The notes under the pieces: model-generated
Told to the model about the DNA's origin: nothing
Database searches by the model: none
Seen by the model: only the letters and a program-made list of their open reading frames with translations
Shown: one piece after another, positions 26,151-34,861 of the stretch
Position numbering within the stretch: the stretch's first letter is position 1
Layout of the letters: each line of letters starts with the position of its first letter
Made by a program: the position numbers and the translations under genes
DNA from: Thiomicrorhabdus sediminis
GTDB taxonomy: Bacteria; Pseudomonadota; Gammaproteobacteria; Thiomicrospirales; Thiomicrospiraceae
Direction: 5' to 3'
Assembly: GCF_005885815.1 (NCBI RefSeq)
Contig: NZ_CP040602.1
Span: forward strand, 77,630-141,629
Length of the DNA: 64,000 nucleotides

Positions 26151-27218
26151 ATGGCTTTATCCAAGTCCTACCGTAATGACTCCTTTTTGCAGCTGTTGTT
26201 GAAAGCTGCCCAGAAAGCTTTCAATTCACTGCTTGCCTTGTCAAAAAATAGCACTATCCATTCGCCTTTGACCAAGCAGCCGGTTATGGATACTGCTGAA
26301 ATTATCCGTCTCGCCGAGAGATTGGAACAGATTTCCGGCAAGGTTAGCGCCAATCTAAAACAGAGTGAAGCCATGCGTCAGGGGGAGCAGACCAGCCGTT
26401 TTATGGGAGCGGGACTCGAATATGAGGAAAGTCGTCTTTATCAACCGGGTGATGAGATTCGCCGTATCAACTGGCGCTTGATGGCGCGCACCGGTCAGGC
26501 CTATACCAAGTTGTTTCAAGAGGAGCGTCAAGAGAACTGGTTTATTTTGGTCGATCATCGCGCCACCATGCGTTTTGGCAGTCGTAAGCGTCTGAAGGCG
26601 ACTCAAGCGGTCAGGGTAGCCGGTTATTATGCTTGGTTGGCGCAACAGCAAGGATTGCCGTTAAGCTGTGCTTTAATCGGCGAAGGGCTGCAAATCTCGC
26701 CGAGTTTTGAAGGGAAATCGAGCTATATGCATGTTATGCAGCACTTGAGCCAGCCTTGCCCGCCGCTGAGCGCACAGCAGAGCCGGCAGGAGCCGCGTTT
26801 TAACGATATTTTGATCCGCCTTAAACCGCGTTTAATGCCCGGTACCCGTTTACTGATTATCAGTGACTTCCATGATATCGACAATAAAACCAGTGAGATT
26901 CTTACCGCAATGCAGGATCAGGTGGCGATTAAGGCGGTTTGGATTCGTGATGCAGTGGAAAACCGCTTGCCGAATGTCGAAGGGTTGCAGTTGCAATCGA
27001 TTGGCAATGCGCAGACTTATCAACTCAGCGGCCAACAAGCGCAGCAACAATATCAAGAGTGGTCAAAACAGCAACTGGACAAGAACTCTGCACTTTTGCA
27101 ACAGGCTAATTGTAAGCTCTATTTATTGGCCGCAGATAGCGATTTGACCACGATTAATCAGGCGCTAAACCCGTTGATTTGGAATGCCGAGCAGCACACG
27201 GTAACTACGCAGGCATAG
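26151..27218 (+). CDS. DUF58-domain protein of the MoxR/Bat operon
   Basis: A 355-residue protein whose core is DUF58: FMGAGLEYEESRLYQPGDEIRRINWRLMARTG lies near residues 85-116, followed by a VWA-like fold beginning WFILVDHRATMRFGS. Proteins of this family sit next to MoxR ATPases throughout bacteria; their biochemical role is not firmly known. It starts 15 nt after moxR and ends directly at the DUF4381 gene. The central ILVDHRATM resembles a VWA strand but lacks the DxSxS metal motif. No membrane segment is evident. Confidence 0.9.
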   Translation: MALSKSYRNDSFLQLLLKAAQKAFNSLLALSKNSTIHSPLTKQPVMDTAEIIRLAERLEQISGKVSANLKQSEAMRQGEQTSRFMGAGLEYEESRLYQPGDEIRRINWRLMARTGQAYTKLFQEERQENWFILVDHRATMRFGSRKRLKATQAVRVAGYYAWLAQQQGLPLSCALIGEGLQISPSFEGKSSYMHVMQHLSQPCPPLSAQQSRQEPRFNDILIRLKPRLMPGTRLLIISDFHDIDNKTSEILTAMQDQVAIKAVWIRDAVENRLPNVEGLQLQSIGNAQTYQLSGQQAQQQYQEWSKQQLDKNSALLQQANCKLYLLAADSDLTTINQALNPLIWNAEQHTVTTQA

Positions 27219-27227
27219 GTGGTAAAA

Positions 27228-27827
27228 ATGGCCAATGAACAACAAATCAATGCAGAACTTGAACAAGCCAATAGTGCTTTTCAGATCTTTGATATCGAAT
27301 TGCCTGCGGCACCGGGTGTGGATTGGTCGCAATGGTTAAGTGGATTGGTTTTGTTGATGGTTGTTGTTGCGCTGTTGTTGCTTTTAGGTTGGTTGTGGCG
27401 TCACTACCGGAGTCAGGGCAGCCACGCTTTGCTGGTGCTTTTACCTTGTTCTATACGCTTGTTTTATCTCAAAGCACTGCTGGCCGCTATCGCCAGAAAG
27501 GATGCTTCTGCGTTGCCCGCTCAACTGTATCGCTGGCATCGGCTTGTGCAGACCGCATTTGCCAGTTATGACGACAAGCAGTTAAGCAAGCATGTTACGC
27601 AATCTTATCAAAGTCTTGAGAAGACCTTGTTTGCCAAACGGCAGGTCGATGCTCAGGCTCTTTTGCGACAGGCACAGGAATTGATGGCTAGGATTAGTGT
27701 TTGGCAACTGTTCAAATCGGATTTTAAGCGCCTGCAACAGTCTCTTTTCAAGGCTTTAAAAGCCTTTTTGAGTTTACGCAGAATTGCCAAGAAAGCCGAT
27801 ATTGAAACCGATAGAGGAGTGCGCTAG
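27228..27827 (+). CDS. DUF4381-domain membrane protein
   Basis: A 199-residue protein with an N-terminal DIELPAAPGVDW segment followed by one strong membrane helix (about residues 42-62) and a basic, helical cytoplasmic tail. This is the DUF4381 pattern, known mainly from MoxR-VWA operons. The ATG at 27228 is used because AGGTGG lies 7-8 nt upstream; a GTG at 27219 overlaps that site. Its TAG stop overlaps the GTG start of the next gene by one base. The function is unknown beyond its place in this complex. Confidence 0.85.
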   Translation: MANEQQINAELEQANSAFQIFDIELPAAPGVDWSQWLSGLVLLMVVVALLLLLGWLWRHYRSQGSHALLVLLPCSIRLFYLKALLAAIARKDASALPAQLYRWHRLVQTAFASYDDKQLSKHVTQSYQSLEKTLFAKRQVDAQALLRQAQELMARISVWQLFKSDFKRLQQSLFKALKAFLSLRRIAKKADIETDRGVR

Positions 27828-28945
27828 TGGAGCAGTGGTTATTACAACAGATTGCTTTTTTTGCGCAGTTGCCGACCGATGCTGTTGTGCTATTTGAGCA
27901 GCCGCAGTGGTTTTGGTTGTTATTGCTTTGGCCGCTACTTTGGTGGCTCAGTCATTTTCGGAATGAGGACGATATATCCCAAGCACAACAAAGTCATACG
28001 CTATTGGTAAAACATCCGTTTATCGAGCGTTTTATCGGTCAACAAGGCGTGCGCAGCAAATCGGTTTGGCAGTGGCGTTTATTGGCGATGAATTTATTAA
28101 GAGGTTTGCTCCTGTTTTGTCTGCTGTTGGCTTTGGCCTCACCGGTGCAAAAGGTTGCCTCCGACAGTGAACCGCAAACCGAGACGGTGCGTGATATCGT
28201 TTTTGTTATTGAGAGTTCGGCGTCTTTTGTATTACCGGATTATCAATTGAATAACCAATCGGCAACACGTATGCAGGTGGTGAAATCGGTTTTGGATGAT
28301 TTTATTGCTCAACTACCGGGCAACCGTTTCGGTTTTAGTATCTACGCCGAAAATGCCTACAGTTTATTGCCGTTGACGGCGGATCAGGACTTGGCGCGTT
28401 TGACACTGCAACGCCTACAGCCATATTTGGCCGGTCGTACCGATGAGGCGATGGGCGAAGCGCTGGGATTGGCATTAAGGGCCACCGAACAGGACGCCAA
28501 TACCACCAGCCGTAAACGTATAGTGGTGTTGATTAGTGATGGTTTAACCGAGCAGAGTCGGGTGGAGTTGTCCGAAGTGATCAATTATGCCCAACTGTTG
28601 CAGGTTCCAATCTATACCATCGGTATCGGAGCCGGCAGCGATGAAGCCGATAAACGCGAGTTCACCGGTTTGCTTTACCAGCCATTGGAAGAGCAGTCTT
28701 TACAGGCGTTGGCTGAGCAGACCCATGGCAAATATTACCGTGTCGGCAGCAGTGAGCAAATCGGCGAAGTATTGGCTTTAATCAATCAGGCCGAAGGTGT
28801 ACCGTTTGTTTTGCCGCCCAAGCCGGATCAGCGAATTGAACTGTATTTCTATCCGCTTGGCTTAATGTTGCTGCTATTTGCTTTTTATGCCGCACTGTTA
28901 CTGCTTTGGAGCAAGCGTAGTGAGAAGACGGGAGCGCAATCATAA
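27827..28945 (+). CDS. BatA-like VWA-domain membrane protein
   Basis: A 372-residue protein with a hydrophobic N-terminus (helices around 28-42 and 88-106), a VWA domain (about 120-320) and a C-terminal helix (about 345-365). This is the BatA/aerotolerance topology. The MIDAS position that is normally DxSxS reads ESSAS at residues 129-133, so the first aspartate is replaced by glutamate; the later ISDGLTEQS loop is conserved. It starts with GTG, preceded by AGAGGAG 7 nt upstream, and overlaps the DUF4381 stop by one base. Family members probably assemble envelope complexes with MoxR. Confidence 0.88.
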   Translation: MEQWLLQQIAFFAQLPTDAVVLFEQPQWFWLLLLWPLLWWLSHFRNEDDISQAQQSHTLLVKHPFIERFIGQQGVRSKSVWQWRLLAMNLLRGLLLFCLLLALASPVQKVASDSEPQTETVRDIVFVIESSASFVLPDYQLNNQSATRMQVVKSVLDDFIAQLPGNRFGFSIYAENAYSLLPLTADQDLARLTLQRLQPYLAGRTDEAMGEALGLALRATEQDANTTSRKRIVVLISDGLTEQSRVELSEVINYAQLLQVPIYTIGIGAGSDEADKREFTGLLYQPLEEQSLQALAEQTHGKYYRVGSSEQIGEVLALINQAEGVPFVLPPKPDQRIELYFYPLGLMLLLFAFYAALLLLWSKRSEKTGAQS

Positions 28946-30972
28946 TGGATTTATTGCAAGCGCTTATTGATGGACAACTGCAGTGGCGTCAAAGTTTATG
29001 GCTTTGGGCGTTAGCTTTGCCAGGATTATGGTGGCTGTTACAAAAACTATTACGCCAACATCAACAGGTGAGTTATGCCGATAAATCCCTTTGGCCTTGG
29101 GTCATGGCAGATAACAGTGCAGCGCCGCTTAAAGCGCAGACAAACACGTTTGGGCGAAATGTCATACGCTTGTTGTTTAACGGCGCGTCACCGTTGAAAT
29201 TATTGACGATTGCTTGGTTGCTGCTGGTGATTGCCATGGCCGGGCCGCGCTTGCTTGATGAGCGTTACACTGAGCAAAGTCGCCAAGGTGTCGATATTCT
29301 GGTGAGCCTGGATGTGTCGCGTTCGATGCTGGCCGAAGATGTGCAGCCCAACCGTTTTTTAATGGCTAAGTCTCTGCTGCAGAGCTTATCGCAACAACTG
29401 CAAGCGGATGACCGTATTGGTTTGAGTATCTTCGCTGCCAAACCGCATCTGGTATTGCCGCCAACCTTCGATAAAAAGGTTTTCAACCATGCCACCGATC
29501 TGGTTTCGCCAGGGATGTTGCCAACAATGGGTAGTGATTTGCAGTTGGCTTTGATTCACGATATTCATCGTCTGCAACAGACATCATCCGCGGCGAAAGT
29601 CTTGTTGGTGTTTACCGATGGAGCGCCCTTATTCTGGAAACCTCAGCCGTTACCGGAAGCTTATGCCAAGCTTGCCGCGGCGCGCTCACAAGCCTTTGCC
29701 GATACCGGGGTGAAGGTGATCTATATCGGGGTTGGCTCTAAACAACCGGCATTGATTCCCGATGCCGAAGATAACAGCGGTTCCTTGCACGTCAACGGCT
29801 TATTGGTACAGACACGTTTGGAGCAGAAGCAGTTGATGAAACTGGCTGAAAAAGTTCAAGGCGATTATAGGCTGGCCAGCACCTCACCTCAGTTTATCCA
29901 AGCGCTGCTTGATGATATCAAGCAAGTGGCATCGAGCCAAACAACAACGACCTCACAGACTTATTGGCAAGATTACGGACATGGCTTCTTAATCGCCGCG
30001 GTGCTGTTTTTATTGGCGGCGTTTTACCTGCGCAGTTTATCGGCCGGGTTAATGCAGATCACCAAGCGTCTAGTAAAAGGCAAGACGACCGAAAGCGGCG
30101 CCAATAGTTTGCTGACAGTGTTGCTGTTAAGCGGTTTTGGTGCCACCGCGATAACCTACAGCGAACCGTCTTTTGCCGCGCCGGAAGAAGAGCAGGCCTT
30201 GTTAAACGAGGCTTATCAAGCATTTGAATCGCAAGCTTATGAGCAGTCGCAAAGTCTATATGATCGCGTTACCAACTTTGATGGCTGGTTTGGTGCCGGC
30301 GCGGCGGCTTATAAAAATGCCGATATGGAAGCCGCGGTGATTTATTTCCGTCAAGCGGCTTGGCAAGCACCCAACGATTCGTTGCGCGCCCAGGCGCTTT
30401 ATAATTTGGGCAACAGTTATTATCAGGCCAATTTGCTCGAATTGGCGATTGAATCTTTTCAACAGGCACTGGTTTATCAATCACCTTATGTCAAGGCCAA
30501 GCATAATTTAGAGCTGGCTCAAAGACGTTATCAATTGGAAATTGCGGTAAAAAAACAGCAGCAGAGCGATGATGGCGAGGAGCAGGACGGCAGCGGCAAA
30601 AAAGACAATCAGGGCGCGTTTTATGGCGGGCAAAAACCGAGTAATGATTCCACTAATGATGGTTTGGGGGCGGATGACATTGATGGTGCAACTGGCGCTA
30701 AAGATTATGTGTTACCGCAAGCTCAAACCGTGACCGAACTGGGGTTAACCGCCAAGCGTAATCAATTGCAGCTAAATGCTAATGCCGCCAATAGCAGCAA
30801 TGCGGTCTGGCAGGCGCAGCACAATCAACGCCGTGCGGAAAAATTGGAGGCGCAGTTACAGCAGCTTAAAGATGATCAGCAGGCTTTATTGATACGTTTA
30901 TTCGAACGGGAAGAAGGTTTTGAAGCCACACAAGATAAAGCGCATCCAGTACCGGGGGTGCAGCCATGGTAA
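28945..30972 (+). CDS. VWA-TPR protein (BatB-BatC fusion)
   Basis: A 675-residue membrane protein. Helices at about 17-34 and 84-100 precede a VWA domain with a canonical MIDAS (DVSRS, residues 123-127) and VFTDGAP. A further helix lies near 348-366 and a short hydrophobic stretch near 390. Then come TPR-like repeats (about 415-520, with RAQALYNLGNSYYQANLLELAIESF) and a charged, low-complexity C-terminus. This joins what are separate batB and batC genes in some bacteria. The ATG overlaps the stop of the preceding gene (TAATG), so translation is coupled. Confidence 0.9.
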   Translation: MDLLQALIDGQLQWRQSLWLWALALPGLWWLLQKLLRQHQQVSYADKSLWPWVMADNSAAPLKAQTNTFGRNVIRLLFNGASPLKLLTIAWLLLVIAMAGPRLLDERYTEQSRQGVDILVSLDVSRSMLAEDVQPNRFLMAKSLLQSLSQQLQADDRIGLSIFAAKPHLVLPPTFDKKVFNHATDLVSPGMLPTMGSDLQLALIHDIHRLQQTSSAAKVLLVFTDGAPLFWKPQPLPEAYAKLAAARSQAFADTGVKVIYIGVGSKQPALIPDAEDNSGSLHVNGLLVQTRLEQKQLMKLAEKVQGDYRLASTSPQFIQALLDDIKQVASSQTTTTSQTYWQDYGHGFLIAAVLFLLAAFYLRSLSAGLMQITKRLVKGKTTESGANSLLTVLLLSGFGATAITYSEPSFAAPEEEQALLNEAYQAFESQAYEQSQSLYDRVTNFDGWFGAGAAAYKNADMEAAVIYFRQAAWQAPNDSLRAQALYNLGNSYYQANLLELAIESFQQALVYQSPYVKAKHNLELAQRRYQLEIAVKKQQQSDDGEEQDGSGKKDNQGAFYGGQKPSNDSTNDGLGADDIDGATGAKDYVLPQAQTVTELGLTAKRNQLQLNANAANSSNAVWQAQHNQRRAEKLEAQLQQLKDDQQALLIRLFEREEGFEATQDKAHPVPGVQPW

Positions 30973-32573
30973 TGAATGCAGTGAATTGGCTTAGAGTGTT
31001 TTGTGTAGGCGTGATGATGAGTCTGGGGTCTCAGGTCTGGGCGGTCAGCTATGAGCAGCAGCCATTGAGCAATCGCGCTTTTGCCGAGGAAAAACCAGTC
31101 CAAGGGATCCAAGTCAAACTGCGTCCGCGACAAGTGATGATGGGGCAACCGATTCAGTTGATTATCGAAGGCCAGAACTTGCATCAAGTGCTTAAAGGTG
31201 TCGATATCCCAAGCTATCGAAAGGATTTTGCCGTTGATGACCTTGAGCAGGACGAGAACCGTTTCAGGTTGACTTTTTACCCGCTAAAACCGGGTGAGTT
31301 TGTCTTGCAAAAACAGAAAAGCGGTGAGCTGACTCTGCCACAGGCAACCATTAAGGTATTGCCTAATCCCGAAGCCCAAGTGACTTGGCAAGCCCCGGCC
31401 TTAGAGATGTTATCAAAGCAGATGGTGAAATGGCAGGCGCAGATAGAGGTGGCTGATCCGGCTTATCAGGTCAGCTTGCATGCGCCGCATAAACTGGATG
31501 AGGCGATTGAATTGTTTTTACCCAAAACCGCAGCCTCGTTTTCGCAACTACGCCAGCTCACGGCCAGTTTTCAAATGCCGGAAATCGATCAAGCGGCAAC
31601 TTTTAAACTGCGTTCTCCGGTGGTGCATATCAAAAACAGAGGTAATCGAGTTTGGAAGTTTTTCGATGCTCAGCAGATCATGACCTTGAAGCCCTTGCCG
31701 AGCTTTCTGCCGATGGGAGCATCGGTTGGCAAGATTGACTGGCAGGCGGAGTCTTTGCCTTGGTTTGTCGAGAGTCAAAAACTCTATTACTGGACATGGA
31801 GATTCCAAGCAGCGGATATGAGTGAGCAGGCGTTAAAAGCGACTGTGTATCGTTTGCTACAGCAATTGCAGGCTAAAGATGTCGCCTGGCTAAGTGAGTC
31901 TTTCAGTGCTCAGCAGACGGTTACGGATCAAGGTATGCGAGTGGAGATGCAAGTGCAGATTCCGTTCAGGGTCGAAACCAGTGGGCGGCATGTTTTGCAG
32001 ACGTTGAGTTTGCGTTATTTCAATGCGGATAACGCCAAGGTGGAACAGCAAAATCTTGCCCCCCAGAGTTTGCTGGCTTTACCAAGCTGGTTAATTTGGT
32101 TAGCGCAGTGGTTATTGTTGCTATTGGCGTTACTCGGCTTTTTTATGCTGGTGTTTGTCGGCAAACAGGTTTGGTTGAATAGGCGCTTTAAGAAAGCGTT
32201 GAAACAGACCGATAAAGCGCAATCTTCCACCCTGCAGGCGCAACAGATCTGGCAGCAATTACAGAATTGGCAAGCATCCCAGCAAGCCTTAATGGATAAG
32301 TCATTTGAGCTAGGCCAGCCGCACAGTCAAGTGGCCGCCTTATGGCTGCAATGGTATCAACGGCTGGTGCAGCCTAGGGAGGCTGAAAATGAGGCTTTGC
32401 AGAGTTTACTAAGACTGATTAACGAGCAGTTGTTTGCTGATAAAAAAATCACTCAGGAGGCTTTCTCGAAGGCTTTGCATAGTTGGCTGAAGCATTTACC
32501 GCTGTTGCCGCGAAAAAATCTAATTAGCCGCTATTTCAAGGCTTATGCGCAGTGGCTAAACTGGCGCAGATAA
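30966..32573 (+). CDS. BatD family protein
   Basis: A 535-residue protein with an N-terminal signal peptide (about residues 1-22, ending AVS), a large periplasmic part typical of BatD (KLRPRQVMMGQPIQLIIEGQ near residue 50) and one helix near 375-397. A cytoplasmic helical tail rich in Gln and Trp follows. It is the last gene of the MoxR operon and overlaps the preceding gene by 7 bp. GGGGGTG precedes the start. A weak CTGGC/GCCAG hairpin with a T-run (about 32561-32603) may end the transcript. Confidence 0.87.
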   Translation: MVMNAVNWLRVFCVGVMMSLGSQVWAVSYEQQPLSNRAFAEEKPVQGIQVKLRPRQVMMGQPIQLIIEGQNLHQVLKGVDIPSYRKDFAVDDLEQDENRFRLTFYPLKPGEFVLQKQKSGELTLPQATIKVLPNPEAQVTWQAPALEMLSKQMVKWQAQIEVADPAYQVSLHAPHKLDEAIELFLPKTAASFSQLRQLTASFQMPEIDQAATFKLRSPVVHIKNRGNRVWKFFDAQQIMTLKPLPSFLPMGASVGKIDWQAESLPWFVESQKLYYWTWRFQAADMSEQALKATVYRLLQQLQAKDVAWLSESFSAQQTVTDQGMRVEMQVQIPFRVETSGRHVLQTLSLRYFNADNAKVEQQNLAPQSLLALPSWLIWLAQWLLLLLALLGFFMLVFVGKQVWLNRRFKKALKQTDKAQSSTLQAQQIWQQLQNWQASQQALMDKSFELGQPHSQVAALWLQWYQRLVQPREAENEALQSLLRLINEQLFADKKITQEAFSKALHSWLKHLPLLPRKNLISRYFKAYAQWLNWRR

Positions 32574-32594
32574 ACTCTTTGCCAGCGTATTTTT

Positions 32595-32837
32595 TCAGTC
32601 AAAACCTTTCATTAAATGACGGTATTTGCTTACACCAATATAGGCGGCATAAATTAAGCTGATAAAAATGATTGCGCTGCCGGCATAGAAAAGTCCGCTT
32701 GAGAAGAGGTTGTCGCGGAAAATAAATGGGATCATCAGGGCGCCGCCAATTATTAGACCAAGAGTGATGGTTTTTATTGCGGTGCGTAAAATCGCCCTGA
32801 TTAGCAGTTGTTTGTGTTGAGCCGAGCCAAGTTCCAT
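32595..32837 (-). CDS. Small two-helix membrane protein
   Basis: An 80-residue protein with two hydrophobic helices (about 20-38 and 48-68) and basic flanks, ending KYRHLMKGFD. AAGGAAA lies 6-7 nt before the ATG at 32835-32837, which supports real translation. An overlapping minus-strand frame (32599-32841) has no membrane pattern and is rejected. I do not recognise the family. It lies convergent to batD and upstream of nothing obvious. Confidence 0.6.
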   Translation of the reverse strand: MELGSAQHKQLLIRAILRTAIKTITLGLIIGGALMIPFIFRDNLFSSGLFYAGSAIIFISLIYAAYIGVSKYRHLMKGFD

Positions 32838-32902
32838 GCAAATTTCCTTAATAGCGATATTGAGCTGTCATCAATATCGCATAGTCATTGCGCTTCGCAA
32901 AG

Positions 32903-33325
32903 TTATTTTGGCAGATTTTGGTTTAACCACTGGCTAAAACTTTGCATATCCAATGCGCCCGACAGACGGGTGATTTCCTTGCCGGATTGGAAAATTGCCA
33001 GGGTTGGAATCGAACGAATGCCGAATTGTGCCGCCAGCTGCTGTTCATTTTCGGTATTGATTTTAACAAAGCGGGCGGCCGGTTCAAACTGCTGTGCGGC
33101 TTGGTTGAAAACCGGTGCAAAGCCTTGGCATGGGCCACACCAAGGTGCCCAGAAATCAACCACCAAGGGTTGGTCGGTTTTTTGTAAAGCGCGGTTGAAC
33201 TGCTGTGCATTCATCTCTAGGGGGTTACCACTAAACAGCTCTTGTTTGCACTTACCGCATTTTGCGCCCGGCTTGGCATCGTTAAGACGGTTTAAACCGG
33301 CGCAATGGGGACACATTACAATCAT
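32903..33325 (-). CDS. trxC: Thioredoxin 2 (TrxC)
   Basis: A 140-residue thioredoxin with an N-terminal zinc-ribbon extension: CPHC at residues 5-8 and CGKC about 20 residues later, the mark of TrxC. The redox site is WAPWCGPCQGFAPVF, and the cis-proline region reads IRSIPTLAIFQSG. It reduces protein disulfides in the cytoplasm; in E. coli trxC responds to oxidative stress. The start is the ATG at 33323-33325 with TAGGAAAA upstream; an upstream in-frame extension adds only seven residues without a ribosome site. Confidence 0.95.
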   Translation of the reverse strand: MIVMCPHCAGLNRLNDAKPGAKCGKCKQELFSGNPLEMNAQQFNRALQKTDQPLVVDFWAPWCGPCQGFAPVFNQAAQQFEPAARFVKINTENEQQLAAQFGIRSIPTLAIFQSGKEITRLSGALDMQSFSQWLNQNLPK

Positions 33326-33403
33326 AATTTTCCTAGCCTTCAACAATAAAGTTAATCATTTCGTTACTCACTGTTATAGGGGCGCGTAATGGATTTTCAA
33401 GGC

Positions 33404-33856
33404 TTATTTTAGCCAATCCGGTTTGGGGCTTTGTTCTCCGCCCGCGGCAAAACCTCGATCGATAAAACCATGCACCGTCAGGTCATGGCTGTGAATCAGT
33501 TCGATGATTTTCGGGTCTGCACTGGTCACTGTCGCTTCAACGCCGTTTTCGATTGCAATATATTGCATATCAATTAAATCCTTATATTCAAATAAGGCGG
33601 CAAATAGAGGATCCCATGAACGAATGGCGCGATTTGCCGCATAACGGTTTTCCATGCTGACAACATGTTCTTGAATGGTTTTGGCAATCTCGGCATCAGC
33701 GGAAACTGTCTGGCTTTTAATGCCGTTTTCTAGTTTTTCGGTAAAGCGCTGGATTTTGTCATGATGCTCGAGTAATTTGCCGAATAAAGCTTGGTCTTTT
33801 TTGTGTTGCTCGTCCGAACCATGGCCAAAGCGGTAGTTTTGGTGAGAAATTTCCAT
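33404..33856 (-). CDS. Unknown His-rich cytoplasmic protein, 150 residues
   Basis: Predicted mostly helical, with no signal peptide or membrane segment. Histidines cluster with acidic residues (YRFGHGSDEQHKKD, LLEHHDKI, IQEHVVSMEN, LIHSHDLTVHGF). The middle contains two similar phrases, KSQTVSADAEIAKTIQEH and EATVTSADPKIIELIHSH, which suggests an internal duplication of about 65-70 residues. GAGGATT precedes the ATG at 33854-33856. Such His/Asp/Glu spacing could bind metal, but it does not match haemerythrin motifs I know. Neighbours (trxC, a Ser/Gln-rich protein) give no clear hint. Confidence 0.7.
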   Translation of the reverse strand: MEISHQNYRFGHGSDEQHKKDQALFGKLLEHHDKIQRFTEKLENGIKSQTVSADAEIAKTIQEHVVSMENRYAANRAIRSWDPLFAALFEYKDLIDMQYIAIENGVEATVTSADPKIIELIHSHDLTVHGFIDRGFAAGGEQSPKPDWLK

Positions 33857-34166
33857 ATCAGAATCCTCAAATAAAGGGCGTATCAAGAATAGTAGTGTAA
33901 CTAATAGGGTTTAGTAAAGACGGTTGTCAGGGGCTGATAAAGAAAAAGCAGTAGGTTTGGTCAAACGCTACTGCCTAATAAGCAATTAAATTGTGGCTGA
34001 ATACAACCTAATTGACTTTTAAAACTATAAATTGAGGGGTAACTTATAAAGTCACTTTCAGTTTAGCGATTACTGAATTTTTAACAATGACCAAATCTTG
34101 AAGAAGTCTTGAAAGAGTTTGGATAATTGTTATTTCGTTAAATAAAAGTGAACCATGAGCAAATGA
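33857..34166. other. Spacer with minus-strand terminator and 3' untranslated region
   Basis: 310 bp between two minus-strand genes. It holds a terminator at 33943-33974, so the 118-residue protein gene upstream has a 3' untranslated region of roughly 190 nt. The stretch left of the terminator (33857-33940) must carry the promoter of the His-rich protein gene, though I cannot define its hexamers. The region 33975-34166 is AT-rich with no gene seen. Confidence 0.45.
33943..33974 (-). terminator. Rho-independent terminator
   Basis: GCAGTAG-GTTTG (33948-33959) pairs with CAAAC-G-CTACTGC (33962-33974), with a 2-nt loop and one bulged base. On the minus strand the stem is followed by TTTTTC, so it ends leftward transcription from the gene at 34167-34523. 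Confidence 0.75.
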
Positions 34167-34523
34167 TTAAGCTTCATTTGCCGGTTTGTCAGCACGTTCC
34201 TCTTCTGCCTGTTTGGCCGCATAGTTGGCTTGCAATTCCAAGCTTGATGCATAGCTTAAGCCGTTCTGGGTTTGGTTTGCTTCAGTGGAGCGGTTTTCGG
34301 TTGAATCGCTACTGCGCACGGTCTGATTTTGGGCCAGTTCCGAATAGTCAACCGCGTTATCAACACTCGCATCCGATAGGCTTACCGAGCTGTTTCCGCT
34401 TTGCGCCACACGCTGAGATTCGGTCGGTTCGCTGACCTTGTTCTCGGCTTTTATAGTTGCGCCATTTTGCTGTGTCTGTGCACTAATTCCCGCCGAAGCC
34501 AGGTTAGGGTTCATACTAATCAT
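34167..34523 (-). CDS. Unknown Ser/Asn/Gln-rich small protein divergent from the adhesin
   Basis: 118 residues, low complexity and probably disordered, with no signal peptide or membrane helix. The centre reads SVSLSDASVDNAVDYSELAQ and the C-terminus is a helical, charged NYAAKQAEEERADK. The start is the ATG at 34521-34523, preceded by a near-perfect CCGGAGG 7 nt upstream, which argues that it is strongly translated. The frame extends further upstream but without a ribosome site. It is transcribed away from the giant adhesin gene and is followed by its own terminator. Function unknown. Confidence 0.65.
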   Translation of the reverse strand: MISMNPNLASAGISAQTQQNGATIKAENKVSEPTESQRVAQSGNSSVSLSDASVDNAVDYSELAQNQTVRSSDSTENRSTEANQTQNGLSYASSLELQANYAAKQAEEERADKPANEA

Positions 34524-34861
34524 TTTGAACCTCCGGTCATTAAAAGTAATTGATTTATATGGATAATTATAAATCTTGAAATGCAGATGTCTAATTAATT
34601 TATCGACTTGTTGTGCTACATAAAAATAATAAATAAAAATTTTATCCACTAGTTATCAACAATATGTAGTTGGCAAAGGAAATTATGGCGTATATATAGT
34701 GGTTAAGTCATTGTTACATGGAAAAAAGCAGCGATATTGTCCTTAGGTACAGTAGGCAGAGGATGACAGAGGGCGTAATATGACCAACAATCTAATGTAT
34801 TTATAACGTTTTAGAGAAGCTATAAAACGTATTTTGCTCACATAATTTTGGAGTGGTTCTA
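34524..34861. other. Divergent regulatory region upstream of the giant adhesin
   Basis: 338 AT-rich bases between the small unknown gene and the adhesin. Nothing coding is convincing. It contains an inverted repeat at 34806-34830 and several TA-rich candidate -10 boxes (for example around 34689-34698 and 34796-34803) without clear -35 partners. TGGAG at 34849-34853 is the ribosome site for the TTG start at 34862. The length suggests regulated expression. Confidence 0.45.
34806..34830 (+). promoter_or_regulatory. Inverted repeat in the adhesin leader
   Basis: ACGTTTTA (34806-34813) and TAAAACGT (34823-34830) are perfect inverted copies separated by 9 nt, ending 32 nt before the TTG start. It could be a regulator-binding site or a leader hairpin. 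No long U-run follows, so a full terminator is unlikely. Confidence 0.4.

Noticed and set aside
32599-32841. 80-codon minus-strand frame overlapping the small two-helix protein
   Set aside because: Its product lacks a membrane pattern, and the ribosome site fits the other frame's ATG at 32835-32837.
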